DNA of 64,000 nucleotides, from the NCBI GenBank assembly GCA_965228045.1, contig OZ245789.1, positions 4,030,001 to 4,094,000 on the forward strand. Direction: 5' to 3'. Origin of the DNA: JANQEU01 sp965228045. Lineage in GTDB: Bacteria > Bacteroidota > Bacteroidia > Cytophagales > Cyclobacteriaceae. Shown here piece by piece: positions 25,780 to 35,302 of the stretch. A program made the translations under genes and the position numbers. Below the pieces are notes generated by a model that searched no databases, had not been told where the DNA came from, and saw only the letters and a program-made list of their open reading frames with translations. Each line of letters starts with the position of its first letter. The stretch's first letter is position 1.

Positions 25780-26361
25780 ATGAAATACATAGTAGGTATA
25801 TGTTTCGTAAGCGTCATGATATCAGCTACCGCCCAGGAATTACCATTTAAAGAAATTCCGGCAGCACCGGATGACTTCTCCTCCGGAAGCATAGTAGCCA
25901 GGATGATAGATGGGCTTGGATATCGTTACTATTGGGCAACAGAGGGTTTGAATTCAGCTGACATTACCTATAAGCCATCTGAAGAGTCCAGGGATGTGGA
26001 AAGTACGGTGCGACATATACTAAGCCTGTCCAAAACCATTCTCAATGGCTGCAGAGGAGAGCCAAATCTTCGCCTGGAAGATCTTTCCGGCTTGTCATTT
26101 ACGGAAATGCGTATGTTGACGCTTCAAAATCTGCAAAATGCCCGAAATGAGATGCTAAGTAAGACAGGTGAGGAAGTCGGCGATCTTTCATTGGTTTTCA
26201 CCAATGGAGCGAATTCAACTTCATTTCCCTTCTGGAACATGATCAATGGGCCCATTTCAGATGCTATCTACCATACCGGTCAGATAGTCCTCATGCGACG
26301 GGTGGCAGGTAATCCGATCGATTCCGGTGTAAATGTGCTAACAGGGAAGACCAGGAATTAA
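25780..26361 (+). CDS. Exported DinB-like four-helix protein
   Basis: 193 residues with a signal peptide (about 1-18). The rest follows the DinB/YfiT fold: IVARMIDGLGYRYYWATEGL as the first helix, STVRHILSLS, and YHTGQIVLMRR at the end. The family normally has three His as a metal site; H (STVRHI) and H (YHTGQI) are present and the third is uncertain. DinB relatives act in thiol transfer or damage response, but exported ones are not understood. Neighbour on the left is a small membrane protein. Confidence 0.75.
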   Translation: MKYIVGICFVSVMISATAQELPFKEIPAAPDDFSSGSIVARMIDGLGYRYYWATEGLNSADITYKPSEESRDVESTVRHILSLSKTILNGCRGEPNLRLEDLSGLSFTEMRMLTLQNLQNARNEMLSKTGEEVGDLSLVFTNGANSTSFPFWNMINGPISDAIYHTGQIVLMRRVAGNPIDSGVNVLTGKTRN

Positions 26362-26364
26362 AAA

Positions 26365-27624
26365 CTAAAGATTAAGATCCTTCTTGATGTTTTTCACAAT
26401 CGGACTGATCGATCGTTTTAGAAGAATTCTCTGTGTGTGATACCAGATTAGGAGACCCAAAAAGAAGATAGAAATGACCCCCAGAATCCGAATTATGTCG
26501 TTCCTGGCATTGATCTCCTGTTCGGATCTCAGGTCGCTTTCATAACCAGCCATGAGCAATTCCATTTGAAATCGGTCCCTGTCATCGATGAGCTTTTGTT
26601 GCTGGTCTAAAAACAACCTCTGCTCCTCCCTATATTTACGCATATGATCCATGGAAGCGGAGTGTAATCCGGTCTTATTACTGGCCTCGGCCAATAGATA
26701 GAAAAGTTCAATGAATTCCATGTCCTTTGAAACAGTCATATAGTAGGACATTGCTTCGTTCCCAATTTCTAGTGCCTTTTCAAATGACTCAGAAATGATG
26801 TGGTTTCTTGTGAGTTCAAGCTGTGTTCTGAAGCTCCTTTCATCCTTATTTTCAATCTGAAGCTCTAAGGCCTTAAGAAGATGTCGATTTGATTCGATTA
26901 TATCAAGGGTTCTATAAGCGAGTCCCATGTTATGGTATGCATGACCTTTATCTATCTCATTCAATTCATCGGTGGCTAGTATTTTTTGATAGTAACTTAC
27001 TGCCGTCAACATTTCTCCAAGTTCATAATAAGCAAGTCCAAGTTGATTGAGGCACCAGATCTTCCTTCGTTTATCATCCAGAGATTTAGCAATCTCCAAG
27101 GATCGTTCAAGTTCAGAAATAGCCAGTTCTTGTTGATTGTTTTCAACTAAACTTCTGGCCTTGTTATATGACAAGCGTAGTACCAGTTTATCATCTTCTA
27201 ATTTCTTTGCCAGATTTAAACCCCGATCATAGTAGGAAATTGACTCATCATATTTCTTATGATTTTTGAAAATAATCCCAATGTTTATATACTGATTCAC
27301 GGAAGTTCGTATAGCTTTTTCGCTATTGATGTCATTTAGGACGGAGATTGATTTGAGATACATTAAAAGTGCTTTTGACATCTCTCCACTTTCATCATAT
27401 ATATAGGCTTTTATATAATAGCTGTTGGCAATGCCCCAATCATACCCTTCCGCCTTTGCCATCGTGAGACTGCGATCTGTTAACAACATGGCAGAATCCA
27501 TGTCCGATCCCAGTAAGTCATAAACTTGTTGGTGAAGTTGATCCACCTCTTTTGGACTGCCGGCTGTTACTGAGCTAGAGCAAACAACCAGAAGAATACT
27601 GGTAAGTAAAGTTCCTAATCTCAT
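26365..27624 (-). CDS. Exported TPR protein with C-terminal membrane helix
   Basis: 419 residues. Signal peptide at about 1-21, then at least six tetratricopeptide repeats between about 50 and 330 (for example YDESISYYDRGLNLAKKLED, GEMLTAVSYYQKILATDELN), a coiled-coil segment, and one membrane helix (IIRILGVISIFFLGLLIWYH) near 375-395 with a short basic tail. Such proteins are the sensor-less cousins of TPR histidine kinases and probably bind a partner in the periplasm; the histidine kinase at 40034-42670 has the same exported TPR-coiled-coil-helix plan. No kinase domain follows here, so it may be truncated or signal through a partner. Confidence 0.8.
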   Translation of the reverse strand: MRLGTLLTSILLVVCSSSVTAGSPKEVDQLHQQVYDLLGSDMDSAMLLTDRSLTMAKAEGYDWGIANSYYIKAYIYDESGEMSKALLMYLKSISVLNDINSEKAIRTSVNQYINIGIIFKNHKKYDESISYYDRGLNLAKKLEDDKLVLRLSYNKARSLVENNQQELAISELERSLEIAKSLDDKRRKIWCLNQLGLAYYELGEMLTAVSYYQKILATDELNEIDKGHAYHNMGLAYRTLDIIESNRHLLKALELQIENKDERSFRTQLELTRNHIISESFEKALEIGNEAMSYYMTVSKDMEFIELFYLLAEASNKTGLHSASMDHMRKYREEQRLFLDQQQKLIDDRDRFQMELLMAGYESDLRSEQEINARNDIIRILGVISIFFLGLLIWYHTQRILLKRSISPIVKNIKKDLNL

Positions 27625-27635
27625 GATGCTCTAAA

Positions 27636-27669
27636 ATAAAAAAGACAGGGGATACCGACCCTGCCTTTT
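27636..27669 (-). terminator. Rho-independent terminator of the small lipoprotein gene
   Basis: On the minus strand, AAAGGCAGGG...CCCTGTCTTT forms a 10-bp stem (one G-T pair) with a loop of 8, followed by a run of T. It lies 26 bp after the 55-residue gene at 27695-27862. Confidence 0.8.
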
Positions 27670-27694
27670 CGCTCTTAAGTTACTAATGTCTTTA

Positions 27695-27862
27695 TTATTC
27701 GTCGCCGCCTGGTTTCGACTTATCATCCTCACCTGAACCATCCCCTGTGACGGGTGAATCTTCCATAACTGTTTTTTCAATCTCATTGTAAGTTTGATCT
27801 TCACATGAAACACTTGCTGCTCCTAGAGCTGCAACCATTAAGATTAACGCTAATTTTTTCAT
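27695..27862 (-). CDS. Small acidic exported protein or lipoprotein, 55 residues
   Basis: ATG at 27862 gives MKKLALILMVAALGAASVSC, a clear signal sequence ending in Cys20 (likely lipoprotein site, though the lipobox is loose), followed by a short acidic tail with SPVTGDGSGEDDKSKPGGDE. It is too small for usual gene finders. A terminator follows 26 bp after its stop (27636-27669). It has its own transcription unit upstream of the TPR gene. Function unknown. Confidence 0.65.
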   Translation of the reverse strand: MKKLALILMVAALGAASVSCEDQTYNEIEKTVMEDSPVTGDGSGEDDKSKPGGDE

Positions 27863-28058
27863 AATTTAATATTTATATCTCTGAAAGTTAGCTAATTAGG
27901 TAGTTGAATCTTAGGTTTTTTAATCAGCAGGCGTCTATATTATGTCTACATTTTAGCATCCGATAAAACATACCGGTACGGATGGTGATGTTTTGAATCT
28001 TTTGCTATAATTTGTAGACTAATATTTTTATTAGCCCAAAAATTTATTTGTCATCATT

Positions 28059-28421
28059 ATGGAATTATTATCCCACGCCGCCACCGTTCTTCCGGTTCTG
28101 GATCCCGTAAAATCCATTGAATTCTATGAGAAATCTCTGGGATTCGAAGTCGTATTTAAGTGGAATGACCCCGTTGATTACGTAGTGCTTCGCAGAGGCG
28201 ATGTACACTTACACCTGACTCGTACGCAAGATTCATTTGGTAAGAAAAACGAGCATGTCGCATGCTACATTTTTGTGTATGACATCCGTGCCATCCACCA
28301 GGAATTTAAATCAAAAGGATTGCCAGTTGATCCCGAGCTGTCCGACAGGGAGTATGGCATGACGGACTTTGACATTGAGGATCCGGATGGCCATATTTTG
28401 AGCTTTGGGCAAGGCAAATAA
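28059..28421 (+). CDS. VOC-superfamily protein (glyoxalase/bleomycin-resistance-like)
   Basis: 120 residues, one vicinal-oxygen-chelate domain. LPVLDPVKSIEFYEKSLGFEV opens the domain, HLHLTR gives a His/Glu-type metal strand, and DPDGHILSFGQ closes it, as in bleomycin-binding and related antibiotic-resistance proteins. It may bind a drug or act on a small molecule; the substrate is unknown. The next gene starts 79 bp downstream. Confidence 0.85.
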   Translation: MELLSHAATVLPVLDPVKSIEFYEKSLGFEVVFKWNDPVDYVVLRRGDVHLHLTRTQDSFGKKNEHVACYIFVYDIRAIHQEFKSKGLPVDPELSDREYGMTDFDIEDPDGHILSFGQGK

Positions 28422-28500
28422 GTGCTTTGCCATCTGCCTCCGGTTTTGCCAGATACAAAAGAATCCTTTAGCTTTCGCACCGCACGACATAAGCTATTAA

Positions 28501-28896
28501 ATGGAAACTGTAATTGATGACTCCAGGGTGAGTATTTGGGTTTATCCTGAAGATGGTATTGTACATCATAAAATTAAGAAATTCGTTTATGGGGAGGAGT
28601 TTCGGAAAATGCTCATGAAAAGTGGTGAAATATTCAAAGATCACGGTTGCTCCAAGTATTTATCTGACGACAGGAATAGTTCTGCTTTAAAAAAAGAGGA
28701 TACGGACTGGGCCAAGGAAAATTGGGAAAAAAACATGGTCAAGAGTGGCTGGACACACTGGGCCATCGTTTTACCGGAAAAGGTTGTAGGTAGAATGAAT
28801 ATGGCCGGCATCATCGATCGCCATGAGAAAATGGGTGTTGTGGTCAAGTCCGTAAAAACTCCTGAAGAAGGTTTGGAATGGTTGAGATCAGTTTAG
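28501..28896 (+). CDS. SpoIIAA/STAS-like small protein
   Basis: 131 residues. Resembles the other SpoIIAA-like proteins of the window in layout: opening strand SIWVYPEDGIVHHKIKK, a central KYLSDDRNSSALKKED segment, WTHWAIVLPEKVVGRMNMAGI, and a final strand KSVKTPEEGLEWL. It is the full family length. No partner kinase or sigma factor is next to it. Function unknown. Confidence 0.7.
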   Translation: METVIDDSRVSIWVYPEDGIVHHKIKKFVYGEEFRKMLMKSGEIFKDHGCSKYLSDDRNSSALKKEDTDWAKENWEKNMVKSGWTHWAIVLPEKVVGRMNMAGIIDRHEKMGVVVKSVKTPEEGLEWLRSV

Positions 28897-28935
28897 TTCC
28901 CGGACGGTTCGAATTAATTAGCTTCATGCATTAGA

Positions 28936-30225
28936 ATGAATCGTCAGATTTCACGCCCGATAGTTTTATTGTTCTCCTGGATTTTAAGCGCTGCAGGCTT
29001 TACCCAGGATATCTCTCAGACTGGCAACATCATCAGAGATCTCACAGACTCCTCTTTCCATGGCCGAGGCTATGTCTACAATGGAGATAAATTAGCTGCC
29101 GATTATATTCTTGATAAATTCAAAAACCCCGGGGCACCAGGTTGCGATACGGTTTATCAGCAAGTATTTAATATATCCGTAAATACCTTCCCCGGGCAAA
29201 TCAAACTTTCACTGGATGACAAATTACAAGTCCCTGGTAAGGACTTTATCATTGATGCCGGATCACCTGCTATCAATGGTGAATACGACATTGTCAACCT
29301 GCATGCGGATCATCTTTTGGACATAGACACCATGCGCACCATATTACGCAATAGCGCTGACAAATTCATCGGAATATTGCCTTATAAAACCTCAGAATAC
29401 ACCTCAGACCAGCTTTTAACCATCTCAGAGGTAACTGGTTATATGCAATTCCATCCTCAAAGTGGTGTCAAAGGAGTCATACTCTATCAAACGGATAAAC
29501 CAATCTGGTCCGTATCTACGGTCAAAACTTCCCGACCCAGCATTACCGTCAAAGTAGATAACCAAATGGACTATCCCTCAAAACTTTCAATTGGGATAGA
29601 CAACCGATTTTATCCAAACTACCAAACCCAAAATGTCATTGGTCATATTAAAGGTAAGCAGAGTGACTCTCTGCTTGTTTTCACCGCACACTACGATCAC
29701 CTGGGTCGAATGGGAGAAGAAACTTTGTTTCCCGGAGCCAATGATAACGCCAGCGGGGTAGCAATGCTGATCAGCCTGATCGGGCACTTTTCCCAGTACA
29801 CCCCAAAATATGACTGTGTGTTTATTGCTTTTGGGGCAGAGGAAGCCGGTCTTTTGGGCTCTAAATTCTTTGTGGACAATCCAACCATGGACCTGGACAG
29901 GATAAAATTTCTCATCAATTTGGACATCGCCGGTACAGGTGATGATGGTATACAGGTGGTAAACGGTTCAGTCCATACTGAGCAGTTCGATCTACTCACC
30001 ACACTTAACAATGCGAACGACTTCCTTCCTCAGGTCAAAACCCGGGGAAAAGCCTGCAACAGCGATCACTGTCCCTTCGATGAATTGAACGTTCCGTGCT
30101 TTTTCATCTACACGCTGGGTGGAGGTCGGGCCTACCATGATGTTTACGATCGGGCTGAGGATCTCACTCTTACCGGATTTGAAGGACTTAAGGAACTGAT
30201 TATTGCCTTTGCGGAAAAACTCTGA
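28936..30225 (+). CDS. Exported M28-family metallopeptidase
   Basis: 429 residues with a signal peptide ending near SAAGFTQ. The zinc peptidase core is visible: His252 in AHYDH, the bridging Asp in GANDNASG, Glu-Glu in AFGAEEAGLLGSKFF (general base and ligand), INLDIAG, and a last ligand in the GGGRAYHD segment near the end. The order matches M28 aminopeptidases with two zinc ions. It would cleave peptides in the periplasm or outside. Tail-to-tail with the permease gene, whose stop touches its own. Confidence 0.9.
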   Translation: MNRQISRPIVLLFSWILSAAGFTQDISQTGNIIRDLTDSSFHGRGYVYNGDKLAADYILDKFKNPGAPGCDTVYQQVFNISVNTFPGQIKLSLDDKLQVPGKDFIIDAGSPAINGEYDIVNLHADHLLDIDTMRTILRNSADKFIGILPYKTSEYTSDQLLTISEVTGYMQFHPQSGVKGVILYQTDKPIWSVSTVKTSRPSITVKVDNQMDYPSKLSIGIDNRFYPNYQTQNVIGHIKGKQSDSLLVFTAHYDHLGRMGEETLFPGANDNASGVAMLISLIGHFSQYTPKYDCVFIAFGAEEAGLLGSKFFVDNPTMDLDRIKFLINLDIAGTGDDGIQVVNGSVHTEQFDLLTTLNNANDFLPQVKTRGKACNSDHCPFDELNVPCFFIYTLGGGRAYHDVYDRAEDLTLTGFEGLKELIIAFAEKL

Positions 30226-32898
30226 TCATTCGTATCTCAATGCTGTGACAGGGTTAGACCTTGCCGTGGTGATGGTCTTATAGCCTACTGTCAATGCCGC
30301 AATCAATACCAGGATCAGTCCTGAGATGATGAATGTCCAGATTCCTATGTCAATTCTTGAAGCAAAATTATCTAGCCAATTATTCATAATCATGTAAATA
30401 ATCGGCCAGGAAATCACATTGGCTACCAGAATCAAGACAAAAAATTCTTTTGATAGTAGTAAAACAATACTCCCTATGTCCGCACCGATGGCTTTACGAA
30501 TGCCTATCTCTTTAGTCTTCTGTAATGCACTGAAGGACGACAGACCAAATAAACCAAGACATGCTACGATGATCGCAAATCCGGCAAAAAGGGAAAATAC
30601 TTTGCTGAACTTTCGCTCATTTTGGTATTGTCTGTTATAGAAGTCATCCAGAAAAAAGTAATCAAATGGATTACCCGGGAAGAAGTCAGTGTACTCTCCC
30701 TCCGCAATATCAAAAGCTCTGGCATAATTACCATCACCAAGCTTGAGTGTAAAATAACTCGATCCATTCAGGTACAATTGAAATAGGATTGGGTTAACCT
30801 TAGCTTTTAGCGAAAGCTGGTTATAGTCATCCACCACACCAATGACAGTCATTTGATCACCCGCATAAGTCACCTTTTGATTGATGGCGGCATCCGGGGA
30901 TTCGAAGCCTAGCGCCAGGACTGCGGTTTTGTTTAGGAGGATGGAACCTGTATCCGTCCGAAATTTCGGGTCAAAATTCCGGCCTGCCAGGATTTCAATG
31001 TCATAGGTTGGGAAATAATCGTAATCGACCCCTACGATGTAGGTTGTCATAAAACGATCATCTGTGTCCTCCTGCTTTTTGGTGCCTCTTGTCCAGAAAA
31101 TCTCATCACCGGGCACATTGGAACTTGAACTGACGCTTATGATTTCAGGGTTTTTCAACAACTCTGATTTAAAAGTCTTCATGGTCGACTCATATAGCGA
31201 ATCCGCACCAAATACCTCAGGCCCCTTAACCACGAGCGTCTCCGTCATGTCAAAACCAAGGTCCGTATTTGTCATGTATGCCAACTGTCGATACACGATG
31301 ATAGTGCCGGCTATGAGTGTCACCGAGGCCGCAAACTGAAAGATCACAAGGATCCTGCGCAGTGTGTTTCCCGCTTTATTGGAAGAAAGTTTGCCTTTCA
31401 ATACAGCCGAAGGCTTAAAAGAAGACAAAATAAATGCAGGATATAAACCCGAAAGAAGTGACCCTACAAAATAAATACCCACAAGAATCAACCAGAAAAA
31501 TGGATCGGACAAAAAGGAGGTGTTAAGCAATGACCCAGTTAGTCTATTGAAGTAGCCTATACCGGCTATTACGATCACCAGACCCAATATCAACGCGAAC
31601 AAATTTAGAATGAAAGCTTCCGCTAAAAACTGTTTGACAAGTTGATCCCGGTAAGCTCCCATTGTTTTGCGTACCCCCACTTCTTTTGCTCGCTCGATAG
31701 ACCTGGCCGTAGAGAGATTGATGTAATTGATCCATGCTATGACCAGGATAAAGAAGGCAATGATCGTAAGAAAGAAAACAGCTTCGCCATCTCCTTGTTC
31801 CTCCGGTTCGGATTCCTGCAGCAGGTTAGAATAAAGGTGAATACTCGTCACAGGTTGAAGAGGAAACTCCTGTTTGTAATCATATTTTTCAAATTCTTCT
31901 CCCCTTTCATCGTACAGGTATTCCGCAAACCTTGAATCAAACTCAGTCACCTTACTTCCGGGTTTCAACCTCACGTAAGTATTAAAATCGTACCATCCCC
32001 AGGCAGTTTCGGAGCTTGAACTGCCATCATCCTGCCGGGTCTGTACGTTCAGGGTTTCGTAGGAAACAAGAAAGTCAAACTTAATGTGAGAATGCTCAGG
32101 CACGTCCTTCGCCACACCAGTCACTGATAAACTATGCTCTCCGTCCATCCGGATCATTTTGCCCATAGGATCGTCATTGCCAAAATATTTTTTTGCTGCA
32201 GATTCGCTAATTACCACGGTAAATGGTTCTGTTAACGCGGTTTCAGCATTTCCCTGAACGAGTGGGAAAGTGAATATCTGAAGAAACGCAGGGTCTGCAA
32301 TGTGCATCCGATCTTCGAAATATTTTTGGTCCTCGTAAGTGACCACGCCTGATATTGGATAAGCTCTGGCAAAATCAACCACTTCAGGCATTTTCTCCTT
32401 CATAAACGGCCCGACACGGGGCACGGCGGCGGCGCAATCTATCTGCAATTCTTCACCTCGGGTGACTTTGTACCTTACCCGGTAAAGGTCCTCATGCCAT
32501 TCATGAAATTTGTCGTAACTCCTTTCGTATGAAACGTACTGCAGGATGAACAAACAGGCAGCTATACCAAGCGCCAGTCCCATTATGTTCAGTCCGGAGT
32601 AGATCTTGTTTTTTGAAATTGTACGAAGTGTGATTTTAAAATAGTTCTTTAACATGGCTCCAGCATTGTTTTGAGTTTTTCTTCTTTTTGACTTTAAATC
32701 GTAGTTTCTGACAGACAGCAGTACATCCAACAAATACTTCAAGGAGGCAATGAATGCTCCTCTTGATCTGACATTGTCAACGTATATCTCTCTTAAGTCC
32801 CCATATACATCCGAAAACAGGTTCTCACCATAAATTTTTTTCAGAATGAATGTTCCGAAGACAGGCGGTTCTCTATGGTCGCTGTCGTCTTTCACCAA
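30226..32898 (-). CDS. FtsX-type ABC transporter permease with N-terminal prefix domain
   Basis: 890 residues. The first 85 residues form the permease prefix domain 2 seen in PadR-linked permeases (VFGTFILKKIYGENLF...VYGDLREIY...RSRGAFIASLKYLLDVL). After that it has the standard double FtsX layout with coupling motifs VRKTMGAY and IRKAIGAD and the end PVTALRYE. It overlaps the PadR gene by 7 bp, so they are co-transcribed. No ATPase gene is adjacent. A paralogous PadR-permease module lies at 54158-57105. Confidence 0.9.
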   Translation of the reverse strand: MVKDDSDHREPPVFGTFILKKIYGENLFSDVYGDLREIYVDNVRSRGAFIASLKYLLDVLLSVRNYDLKSKRRKTQNNAGAMLKNYFKITLRTISKNKIYSGLNIMGLALGIAACLFILQYVSYERSYDKFHEWHEDLYRVRYKVTRGEELQIDCAAAVPRVGPFMKEKMPEVVDFARAYPISGVVTYEDQKYFEDRMHIADPAFLQIFTFPLVQGNAETALTEPFTVVISESAAKKYFGNDDPMGKMIRMDGEHSLSVTGVAKDVPEHSHIKFDFLVSYETLNVQTRQDDGSSSSETAWGWYDFNTYVRLKPGSKVTEFDSRFAEYLYDERGEEFEKYDYKQEFPLQPVTSIHLYSNLLQESEPEEQGDGEAVFFLTIIAFFILVIAWINYINLSTARSIERAKEVGVRKTMGAYRDQLVKQFLAEAFILNLFALILGLVIVIAGIGYFNRLTGSLLNTSFLSDPFFWLILVGIYFVGSLLSGLYPAFILSSFKPSAVLKGKLSSNKAGNTLRRILVIFQFAASVTLIAGTIIVYRQLAYMTNTDLGFDMTETLVVKGPEVFGADSLYESTMKTFKSELLKNPEIISVSSSSNVPGDEIFWTRGTKKQEDTDDRFMTTYIVGVDYDYFPTYDIEILAGRNFDPKFRTDTGSILLNKTAVLALGFESPDAAINQKVTYAGDQMTVIGVVDDYNQLSLKAKVNPILFQLYLNGSSYFTLKLGDGNYARAFDIAEGEYTDFFPGNPFDYFFLDDFYNRQYQNERKFSKVFSLFAGFAIIVACLGLFGLSSFSALQKTKEIGIRKAIGADIGSIVLLLSKEFFVLILVANVISWPIIYMIMNNWLDNFASRIDIGIWTFIISGLILVLIAALTVGYKTITTARSNPVTALRYE

Positions 32899-33233
32899 TT
32901 GATATGGACAAAAGACAGTTGCGGAATATTTTTCCAGAGTTGCTCCTTCATCTCCTTGGCGGATTTCAGGGCTTCGAAACCGGCAGCGGTGACTTTGAAA
33001 TATCTTTTCTTCTTGCCTCCTCGCTTTTGAGTCGCACCTCCAAAATCTGAGGTCAGAAAATCCTTGTCTTCAAGACGGTAAAGGGCAGAGTGGACAGCAC
33101 TGATGTTGATCTTGCGATCGGAGATTTTTACGGCTTCATCCTTGACGGAAACGGCATAAGCCTCGTCTCCCAATGTTGCCACCGTGAGCAATATCAACTC
33201 TTCAAATTCTCCCAGGTGTGTTCCTTTCATCAA
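32892..33233 (-). CDS. PadR-family transcriptional regulator
   Basis: 113 residues, typical for short PadR proteins. Winged helix: LGEFEELILLTVATLGDEAYAVSV, then INISAVHSALYRLEDKDFLTSD as the recognition region, and the wing with RGGKKKRYFKVTAAG. The short C-terminal helix would mediate dimers. The gene overlaps the permease gene by 7 bp, so it most likely represses its own operon. Two copies of GTAAATAATAT at 33259-33269 and 33292-33302 lie just upstream and are candidate operator half-sites. Confidence 0.9.
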   Translation of the reverse strand: MMKGTHLGEFEELILLTVATLGDEAYAVSVKDEAVKISDRKINISAVHSALYRLEDKDFLTSDFGGATQKRGGKKKRYFKVTAAGFEALKSAKEMKEQLWKNIPQLSFVHINW

Positions 33234-33258
33234 TCAAAAAATTATTATCCTCACAAAC

Positions 33259-33302
33259 GTAAATAATATACGATTTGTTTTCTTCATATATGTAAATAAT
33301 AT
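33259..33302. promoter_or_regulatory. Direct repeat between PadR and TolB-like genes, candidate operator
   Basis: GTAAATAATAT occurs at 33259-33269 and 33292-33302, 33 bp apart. On the minus strand TACGTTTG at 33254-33261 fits a -7 box for the PadR gene, and on the plus strand TATATTTG at 33333-33340 fits a -7 box for the gene at 33360. The repeats lie between the two promoters. Confidence 0.45.
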
Positions 33303-33359
33303 TAACGGTAGTCCTGGCTACATAGTCATTTCTATATTTGTACCAATTGAAATCGCTTT

Positions 33360-34394
33360 ATGAAGTCACTAGCGCTAATTACCTCATTAATTATTTCCCT
33401 GAGTCTCTTTGGCCAGGATAAGACCTCTTCACCCCTGGATGACCTGCCTCCGTATATCAAACAGGTTACAAATTTTGGGCAGCGAGCCGACTGGTCACAT
33501 GATGGAAAGAAGATTCTTTTCATCGAAAAACCGTTTGGCGATGTGTTTGAAGTAGAAGTTGCGACAGGTAATATCAGACCATTGACACATCACTTCTTTC
33601 ATGAGGGATTTTTGAGGGCACTCTACCTTGCAAATGGAGACATCCTGCTGGCTGGCGCAAGGGTATTTGATGCAAACGACCCCTGGAAAGGAAGAGATTC
33701 TAACCAGGCTGAGCTCTGGATACTAAAAAAGGACTTGTCCGGTCCACCCCGACCTCTGCAGGCGAATATCAAAGAAGGCCCGGCAGTAAGCAGAACTCAA
33801 ATGAAAATTGCATGGACTACCGGTCCCGTGATAAGTGTAGGCGACATCATCTACAAAGACGGTCAACCTTTTCTGGAAAACAGAAAAATTATCATTCAGG
33901 CTCGGGAGCTTCCGCTTCCCGCTACCAATTGGGAGATCGAAACACAAAATTTCAGACCTGGCCGAGAGCAGGAACTAATATTTTACGCACACGGCAAAAA
34001 AGAAAATTATGCTGCAGAAGTCTTCGGATATGATATGAATTATAGTGTTTTTAAGAATTACTCAAATAGTCCGGACACCTATGATGAGGCGGAAGCAGCC
34101 TTTCCGAATGGTCAAAGCATACTTATAGAAAGTAACAGACATCGACCGACTTATAAAAACCTGAAAGCCTTTCAAATCCTTGACATATACAGGCTGTATT
34201 TAGACGGTTCCGGAGATGTGGACAGAATGACCTACTTCAATGATAATCCCAACTTCAAAGCATCTAATCCGGCCATCAGTGATGATGGTAAATTTGTCGC
34301 GTTTCAATACGCCCGAACGGAAGAAGCCGCCGGCATTGGTCGGGGAATTCTTGTCCTCGATGTGGAAGCCTGGGAAGCCACTCTTGAGAAGTAA
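33360..34394 (+). CDS. Exported TolB/PD40-type beta-propeller protein
   Basis: 344 residues. A signal peptide of about 19 residues, then WD40-like PD40 repeats of the TolB type: NFGQRADWSHDGKKILFIE at the start and SNPAISDDGKFVAFQY at the end. It is a periplasmic propeller without a peptidase domain. It may report on the state of cargo. It is divergent from the PadR-permease operon and faces a DUF2911 gene tail to tail with no gap. Confidence 0.8.
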   Translation: MKSLALITSLIISLSLFGQDKTSSPLDDLPPYIKQVTNFGQRADWSHDGKKILFIEKPFGDVFEVEVATGNIRPLTHHFFHEGFLRALYLANGDILLAGARVFDANDPWKGRDSNQAELWILKKDLSGPPRPLQANIKEGPAVSRTQMKIAWTTGPVISVGDIIYKDGQPFLENRKIIIQARELPLPATNWEIETQNFRPGREQELIFYAHGKKENYAAEVFGYDMNYSVFKNYSNSPDTYDEAEAAFPNGQSILIESNRHRPTYKNLKAFQILDIYRLYLDGSGDVDRMTYFNDNPNFKASNPAISDDGKFVAFQYARTEEAAGIGRGILVLDVEAWEATLEK

Positions 34395-35249
34395 CTATTT
34401 TATACTATCCCAATAGATCTGAGTCTGCTCAATGTAGTTGTCATTCTTTGCATTAACGGCCCATTGGTTTGACTGCTCTATGATTTCCAGCGCTCTTTTG
34501 TTTTCTCCTTTCTTCTGCACGATTTTGGCATGAAGCAGTCCAAATCGAAAATTTTCCGGACTCTTGACGAGTGCCTGCCTGATCCAGTCCTCGGCTTTGG
34601 CCAGTGATTTGTCATTATGATAGTAATATTCAGACACCCTAAATAAGGCGAATGGATTCAGATCATCACCTGTTTCTGCTATCTGCGCCTCAATTTTGGT
34701 ATCCACTTCCAGATCTATCGGAAAAGAAACCATCGTATTCTCCCAGGAAAGAGTTATGCTAATTTGGTCCGTTTTGATGTCCGTAAACTGAATAGTAAAG
34801 GTCTCAATATAATTGGAGATGGATTTGCTTTCTACCTCAAACCGGAAGGCATCTTCCTCTGGATTGTAGGTATCTCCGGCGATGGATCTATGTCCGGTGT
34901 TGGTATGGATGATCATCGTCCAGGTCTTTTCACCGGGAATAGAGTATAGTGCATAAGTTCCGGCTGAAAGTTCATTTCCTGCTATCGACACCGATTCATT
35001 AAATGTCAACTTTGTGCTGGCATTGGCACCGGTTCTCCAAAGCTTGTCAAAAGGTACCAGCTCGCCGAATACTTTTCGACCCTTGGCACTTGGTCTTGAA
35101 TAGCTTAGTCCTATCTCCGTCAAACCTGCTTCCTGTGAAATCTCAGTCACAGGGCTGAGTGTGGGAAACTGAAGACCATCCTGGGCTTCGGCAGAAAAGG
35201 CCACGAAAACCAGCAAAGCGATCGTAAAAATTCTGGCAAGGGATCTCAT
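34395..35249 (-). CDS. Exported DUF2911 protein with TPR-like tail
   Basis: 284 residues. Signal peptide at about 1-22. DUF2911 follows: PSAKGRKVFGELVPFDKLWRTGANASTKLTF and GTYALYSIPGEKTWTMIIH are its signature segments. After that comes a helical part with a TPR-like repeat (SLAKAEDWIRQALVKSPENFRFGLLHAKI). Function of DUF2911 is not known. Periplasmic. Confidence 0.88.
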   Translation of the reverse strand: MRSLARIFTIALLVFVAFSAEAQDGLQFPTLSPVTEISQEAGLTEIGLSYSRPSAKGRKVFGELVPFDKLWRTGANASTKLTFNESVSIAGNELSAGTYALYSIPGEKTWTMIIHTNTGHRSIAGDTYNPEEDAFRFEVESKSISNYIETFTIQFTDIKTDQISITLSWENTMVSFPIDLEVDTKIEAQIAETGDDLNPFALFRVSEYYYHNDKSLAKAEDWIRQALVKSPENFRFGLLHAKIVQKKGENKRALEIIEQSNQWAVNAKNDNYIEQTQIYWDSIK

Positions 35250-35302
35250 AACTATAAATTTTTACTTCAATCTAATATCAAAGTTTGAAGCTAATTTGAA
35301 GA